Assembly (NCBI GenBank): GCA_033239125.1 | Contig: BSWB01000003.1 | Span: 109,574,320 to 109,638,319 of the forward strand | Direction of reading: 5' to 3' | Length of the DNA: 64,000 nt | DNA from: Fagopyrum homotropicum | Taxonomy: Eukaryota; Streptophyta; Magnoliopsida; Caryophyllales; Polygonaceae | In this document: piece after piece, positions 59,031-64,000 of the stretch | How the letters are laid out: every line of letters begins with the position of its first letter | How positions within the stretch are numbered: the first letter of the stretch is position 1 | Position numbers and translations under genes: made by a program | The notes under the pieces: model-generated | Seen by the model: only the letters and a program-made list of their open reading frames with translations | Told to the model about the DNA's origin: nothing | The model's database searches: none

Positions 59031-60170
59031 TGTAGGAGCATCCTCATGAACATCCCCAAGACCCAAAAATAACACATGATCAACTTAGCAGCTAGAAAGA
59101 CGTAACATAGTAACAACTATAGAGTTAACCGACACAGAGGCATCCACAGGACCATACACAGGATTGGAAGTAGTTTAGAAGCATCTCAGAAACAAGGGTC
59201 CCTAAGACCTACAAAGAAGAGGAGGGTGCCAAAGAAGAGAGATGTCATGTTCAAATGGAACTCAAGTAGAAGGAGGAAGGGTCTACATGCTATCCAATCA
59301 AAGAGGAGGATGACATATCATAGAACTCATCAAACAAGAAGGTTTCGAGTGTATCAAACCTTCAGAATATACTCACTAGCAACAAGGAGGAGAAGATCTT
59401 ACAAGAAGAATATTTGTCCTCAACACTAGAAGACTAGGGTCTATATGCAAGATCATCCCAACAATCAAGACCCAATACGTACGTAAACTTGACCTTGCAT
59501 GAAGGACATACGTATCCATGCAAGAGAGGAAGGCCATCCATGCGAATAACTAGTCCATCTACATGTGTGGATTAGCAAGACAAGGCCCAACCAGATTAAT
59601 GTTATATTTTTTTAGCCCATAAAATACTTGTTTAATTATGGGTTAGTTTGTGCAGGCTTGTAATTATATTTTCAACCCAAGTCTATTTTATTTATTTGCA
59701 AATAAAACTAAGTCTTCTAAGAGGGAAGCTTAAAAAATAGATCTTATCTTTCTAGAAGATAGATCTTATTTTTATTATTTTTTTTTTAGGGTTTGATCTT
59801 ATCTTTTTCTAGACGGATCATGGGTTTTGGGCTTTTCCAAGCCCACACCAGCCGTCCCGCTGTAAACCCTAGGTCAAACCTTCCCCTATAAACAGGAAGG
59901 TTGTGTCTCATATTTTCTTCATCTAGAAATTAAACACTTTTGATAAACACGTTGTGTAATCCCCTACGGTGTCTACCGTCGTCTCCCTACAAGGAAAGCA
60001 AACCTGAGTAAGAGACGTCTTGATTGCAACTGGCTTGGACTTATTTGAGTGTGCTCTACTTGTCATCGGCAGAGCAGGGTGCTTCAACTAGCCACAAGCA
60101 ATCATCCAAGGTGATCTAGGGTTATTTTAGAACGTCTATTGTGTTTTGGTTGTAGCGGAAGGGTTCTACA
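59031..60170 (+). repeat. Probable 3' LTR of the decayed chromovirus
   Basis: Begins TGTAGGAGCA right after the polypurine tract. A plausible end is TTCTACA at 60164-60170, giving inverted TGTAG...CTACA termini and a length of 1140 bp. A TATA-like 'cctataaac' at about 59885 supports LTR identity. No second copy in the window, so the end is tentative. Confidence 0.5.
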
Positions 60171-61115
60171 TGACTTTGTTGGTTGTGTATTTGGGTGATC
60201 CTTCCGATTGTGTCCTTTTTGTGCTTCCAGGTTCTCACTCAGGGTTCGACCTTGATCTATCCATCTACCAATCTATTCCCCATCGGATCATCCTCTTTCC
60301 ATATCTCTTTTTATTTAGTTGCTTTTCTATTGAGTCTTTAGGTGTCGAAAGATCAGACCAACTGTCTGTCAATGGGTCCCACATAAAATAATTTATTTTT
60401 TATTTTATTGATTAAAATATAAAAATATTAGAGTCGATTGAAAGAGATGAAAAAACATCAAAGAAGAAGAGATAAACCAATCCTCTTTCAAACATTTTAT
60501 GTAGAAGCTCCAGGCCACAATATACAACGATTCCAACATATATCAATCATTTGTCCAAAACCCAAAATCGAACTTCCCTAGCAACTTGAAAAATGGAGAC
60601 TCGATTGGCACCATTAGATCTTCAGACCTCAACCCGATTCAACGGCAACTATTAGAAGAACTTAATCGACAAGAAGGGGCTTCTTCACTCGGATCAAGAT
60701 CTTTTCAATTGTGGCTCGACATACTCCATTGTTCAATCTTACATCTCCAACTCTTCTAATTTCTCCTCTGGTTTTGTCTCGGCGATGATCAAGATGGGAT
60801 ATATCAAGCCCCTCATTGGATCCAAGGGTGAAACTAGAAAGATTTGAAGAAAGGGCAAACAATCGATTGAGATTTTTCTTAGGTACAAGGTTTTTACAGA
60901 ATGCATAATCATTTGTATTTGTAGGATGAAGGTTGAAGTATGTGAAGGATGAATAATGTGTTTGGTGGAAGAATTAAATTTCTCTTTGATGAAAATTAGG
61001 TTTATTTGTTCTTTATTAATGACTTTTACTCTTTTAATTTCCTTTTTAATTAACAAATCAAGTAAATGAATTTTTCGGGATCCACTGACGAATAGTTGAT
61101 AGAGTTTGGGGTGGT
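60171..61115. other. No gene recognised
   Basis: AT-rich sequence with short frames only, for example 60739-61056 on the minus strand. It forms the left flank of element 5; its last five bases, 61111-61115 (gtggt), would be the target duplication, but the other end is outside the window. Confidence 0.35.
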
Positions 61116-62878
61116 TGTTATCATGAAATATTGTGATATTTTAGGCACGTTTTCTAAGTGTATTTGATTCATATTGATAGTCATTGATTGAGCATAGATG
61201 CATTTGTGAGCTAGTTTGTCTATAATGTCGATATAGAGATCTACACAAGCTTTATGTTGATTATAGGTGATCAAGAGCTATTTCCGAGCGGAATTTAGCA
61301 AGAATGGAATTGTTGAGCAATGTCCATGGATTGAGGGTATTCTTAAGAGCAAAAGGAGTGTCAACTTGAGGAATGCACGAGGATAGGGAAGAATCACGTT
61401 CTTGCCCTAAACCACGCTCTAAAATACGGCCGTACTACTTTCCACGTTTAGTTCCACGGCCGTGGAACCATGGTTAAGGAAACGTGGTTCATTCCAGCAA
61501 CTTCTACGGCCGTGGAGAAGATGGTCCAAGCCGTGTTGATTCCCACGCTCTAAATTACGGCCGTGGAACCTTCCACGACCGTGATCTTGGCGATCTTTTT
61601 CGCCACACTTTAAGCCACGATCTTTTAAAGGATTGGGCCGGGCCGCTACTTCATCATACACTATAAAAGGACGGACGAAGGGAGATTCCGTCACGTCTGC
61701 TTAGACCTCCGCTTACACCTCGCTTTAGGCTTACACTTTCGCCCACGCCGCGACTTAAAGATTTTTTGCGACTTTTGCAAAAGACGTACTTTGCGCTCAT
61801 CTTTGGAGTTGCCCTAATCTCGCACTTTGGTGGAGATTGTGATTGAGATTTCCGGATTGACGGAAGATCGAAGATTCGGAAGGTTGTTCGCAAGAAGATT
61901 CCTCTTCTTGTTTAGGTTTGATTTAGAAGACGGATTGATATCCCGTTCTTCCTTCTTATCTAAGATTGTGTTTGTTTGTTCTACTCTGAATATAGTGACG
62001 ATATTTGGTCTTGATTGTGACTTTGAGGTTGGTTTGAAGTTTATTGAAAGAGTTCGGAAGTTTTCATCTTTCAATCTTTTAAACCTTGAATTTGATATCA
62101 TAATGACTATTGTTGGCTAAAAACCCTTAACAATTCTAAGGTTAAGGGTTGATAGTTGTGGATTAGATGATAATAGATCGATCGTAAACAGATTGGACCC
62201 TGAGAGTTAGAGAGAATCGCCGACGAACCCTAAAATACGGCCTGTTCTTGAAGTCCACGGCCGTGGAACCTCAAGAACTAACCGTGATTTCCCTTAAGTT
62301 TACGAACTTGCTTTTACTTTAATCCAAAGTTAAAGATTTGCTTTAACTTAGTCTTGGCTTGCGTTTTCTAGGTGGTAGTGAAGCCTCAACAACCTCTACC
62401 TCGATTGTGAGTGTCACAACCATAATCGGTTTAGTTAGTCTTGATCCTTGGATTACAAGTTTGGCTATTTGACATTCATTCTTACCTTTAGAACCTTTCT
62501 ATATTGAAGCCTCAACAACCTGTATAGGGAGTTTCTTGTAGGTGACTCACATAAGGTTTTTGGAACTTCACCGTACGATTACCTTACATTAGCATACCTT
62601 TGCATATCTCAACTCTGTCCTTATATCATTAGTATATCTTGAATCGATTTCCATAGCTGGATACTTGGATCTTTAGGATTGTTGTTTTCCCAATAATTTG
62701 CAAAGCTCATACATTTACTTGCTTGATAATCTACAACTGGATTTAACCCCCCAAATCCCTGTGTTCGATACTTTGGAATTCTTGCTTAACTATATCGATC
62801 CGTAAACTGCGGGTTCGCATGCTTGATTCTAGTTTTATAAATTTAAAGCTTATTTGTATGCACGCTAAGTGGCGAACA
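61116..62878 (+). repeat. 5' LTR of element 5
   Basis: 1763 bp, TGTTATCATG...GCGAACA. CCACGGCCGTGG at 61454-61465 and 62255-62266; near copies at 61505-61515 and 61556-61567; the upstream words ccacgctctaaa and ttacggccg are repeated. The TATA box lies about 200 bp after the first copy. Confidence 0.9.
61662..61669 (+). promoter_or_regulatory. TATA box of element 5 LTR
   Basis: tataaaag in the context cactataaaaggacgg, at the same place as in the LTR at 53329 (53876-53883). Confidence 0.65.
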
Positions 62879-62884
62879 AGTTTT

Positions 62885-62902
62885 TGGCGCCGTTGCCGGG
62901 GA
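62885..62902 (+). other. Primer-binding site of element 5 (Asp tRNA type)
   Basis: TGGCGCCGTTGCCGGGGA, six bases after the LTR. Confidence 0.88.
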
Positions 62903-62979
62903 TTTGGTCTAGGCCGAATTCAGTAGCCGGTTGTCAAGCTTGGGAGCTTGCTCTCGTTATTTGATATCTTTTTGAGTGC

Positions 62980-64000
62980 ATGCGCAGGTCTAGGAACACC
63001 GGAGACCTCTTACCTCTTGATCAAGAGCTTGAGAGGACTTTAAGGCAAAAGCGTAAGGAAAAGAAGATGGCTGAAGAACACGAACGTGATCTTCAAGCGG
63101 AGCTAGCGGAGAAAGAATCTCAACTCCAATGGAATGAGAATATTCGCCGGGATGAGATGGATCGTCATCAATCTGAAGTTAACGATCTAAAAGATATGAT
63201 GTTCCAGATGAGGATAGAAATAAGCGACTTTAAGAATAAGGGGAGAAAGAAATCCTCAAGGAGGGGATCAAGATCAAGAAGAAGAAGCCATTCATCCGCT
63301 GATGATAGTGATTCTTCCATGCCACCGCTAGAGGAAATTGATCCCACGATCAATGTGAATCCTTTCCATCCACGGGGAGCTACTAATCGTCGTGTTCCAC
63401 CTAGGAATGCGAGGATCGAACGTGTAGATGATGAGCCAAGAACTCTTGGCCAAAGGATGGATCCAACACAACAACCGCGCCGTTTGGGCGTGAACTTCAA
63501 TGTTGATGATGTGCAAGGGTTTAGCTTCAACCCTCAAGTTATTACTCTTGTTCGCCAAAACCAATTTGGCGGAACAAGCGTTGAATCTCCACACCAACAC
63601 TTGCAAAACTTTGAGTGTATGATGGAGACAATGAGGCCGAAGAACGCCACTACCAACAACTATAAGCTCAAGCCTTTCTTCTTCTCCTTGAAAGGGAAAG
63701 CGTTGTCTTGGTACCAAGCTCTTCCTAGTGGGAAACTAGACACGTGGGAAGACCTCTCCGCGGAGTTCCTTACCAAATTCTTTCCGCCATCCAAAACGGC
63801 GGAACTTAGAGGTAAGATCAATGCATTTTCCATGAAGCCTAACGAAAGTTTGTTTCAATCATGGGAAAGGTTTCGAGACTTGTTATTGGATTGCCCTCAT
63901 CATGGTATATCCAAGCTTGCATTGTTGGAGATTTACTATGAGGGGCTGGATGCGGGAACGCAATTCAATCTCCAATCCCTCTCATGTGGAACATTCATGG
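62980..64000 (+). CDS. gag of element 5 (partial, open to the window end)
   Basis: I read the frame from ATG 62980 (MRRSRNTGDLLPLDQEL) to the last base, 340 codons, without a stop. A charged N terminus (about residues 1-75, probable coiled coil) leads to an Arg/Ser-rich basic patch (about 85-110). The gag core follows with RQNQFGG, ALSWYQALP, FLTKFFPPSKTAELRGKI and LLLDCPHHG. It is closely similar to element 1's gag but without its nonsense codon within the part visible; that codon would lie just past the window. The product would be the capsid precursor. Protease and pol must lie beyond 64000. Confidence 0.85.
   Translation, partial: MRRSRNTGDLLPLDQELERTLRQKRKEKKMAEEHERDLQAELAEKESQLQWNENIRRDEMDRHQSEVNDLKDMMFQMRIEISDFKNKGRKKSSRRGSRSRRRSHSSADDSDSSMPPLEEIDPTINVNPFHPRGATNRRVPPRNARIERVDDEPRTLGQRMDPTQQPRRLGVNFNVDDVQGFSFNPQVITLVRQNQFGGTSVESPHQHLQNFECMMETMRPKNATTNNYKLKPFFFSLKGKALSWYQALPSGKLDTWEDLSAEFLTKFFPPSKTAELRGKINAFSMKPNESLFQSWERFRDLLLDCPHHGISKLALLEIYYEGLDAGTQFNLQSLSCGTFM

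Larger units (their letters stand above)
61116..64000 (+). mobile_element. Element 5: Athila-type LTR retrotransposon, truncated by window end
   Basis: 5' LTR, Asp-type PBS and open gag in order. Sequence and motif content place it in the same family as element 1 and the LTR at 53329. Confidence 0.9.

Noticed and set aside
1..64000. tRNA, rRNA or other structural RNA genes
   Set aside because: None recognised; the only tRNA-like words are the retroelement primer-binding sites.

Overview
The window is plant nuclear DNA and, as far as I can see, contains no intact host gene. It is built almost entirely of transposable elements: Ty3/gypsy LTR retrotransposons of the chromovirus and Athila types, Helitrons, TIR elements (MITEs), LINE remnants and long (TA)n microsatellites. 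Captured fragments of a glycerol kinase, a GL3/TT8-type bHLH factor and an SRPBCC protein, all with plant-type introns, point to a dicot. I cannot fix the family from the sequence alone.

Layout, 1-28 kb. 604-10195 is a complete minus-strand chromovirus-type LTR element with perfect 5-bp target duplications (atggt). Its LTRs are similar and long, but its gag-pol interior is dead. 10.2-12.7 kb holds MITEs set in (TA)n tracts. 12739-19824 is a well-delimited minus-strand Helitron carrying fragments of at least three unrelated genes. 20.5-27.1 kb carries two further Helitron 3' ends, one complete 745-bp Helitron, TA-flanked MITEs, a minus-strand LINE RNase H fragment and a 5'-truncated LINE copy with an 18-bp target duplication. 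A Tourist-like MITE lies at 27233-27598.

Layout, 28-57 kb. This is a three-level nest of Athila-type elements. Element 1 (28161-57127, duplication ctcat) was invaded by element 3 (from 32438). Element 3's 5' LTR was in turn invaded by element 2 (33329-44551, minus strand, duplication atgag). Element 2 is almost intact: gag, protease, RT, RNase H and integrase with one nonsense codon. Element 3 has lost integrase but keeps an ATHILA-type extra ORF. A truncated LTR of another subfamily sits at 53329-54984.

Layout, 57-64 kb. A decayed chromovirus (gag piece, end of pol, 3' LTR) is followed by element 5 at 61116, an Athila element with an open gag that runs off the window.

The most unusual signal is a pair of short palindromes. 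TTCCACGGCCGTGGAA occurs in elements 1, 2 and 5 and in the LTR at 53329, and CACCTCGACCGAGGTG in element 3. Each is repeated many times within its own element: in LTRs, untranslated regions and the coding linker between protease and RT. In the coding parts the same DNA word is read in different frames, so what is retained is the nucleic-acid word and not a peptide. This looks like a family-specific dispersed binding site or structural element.
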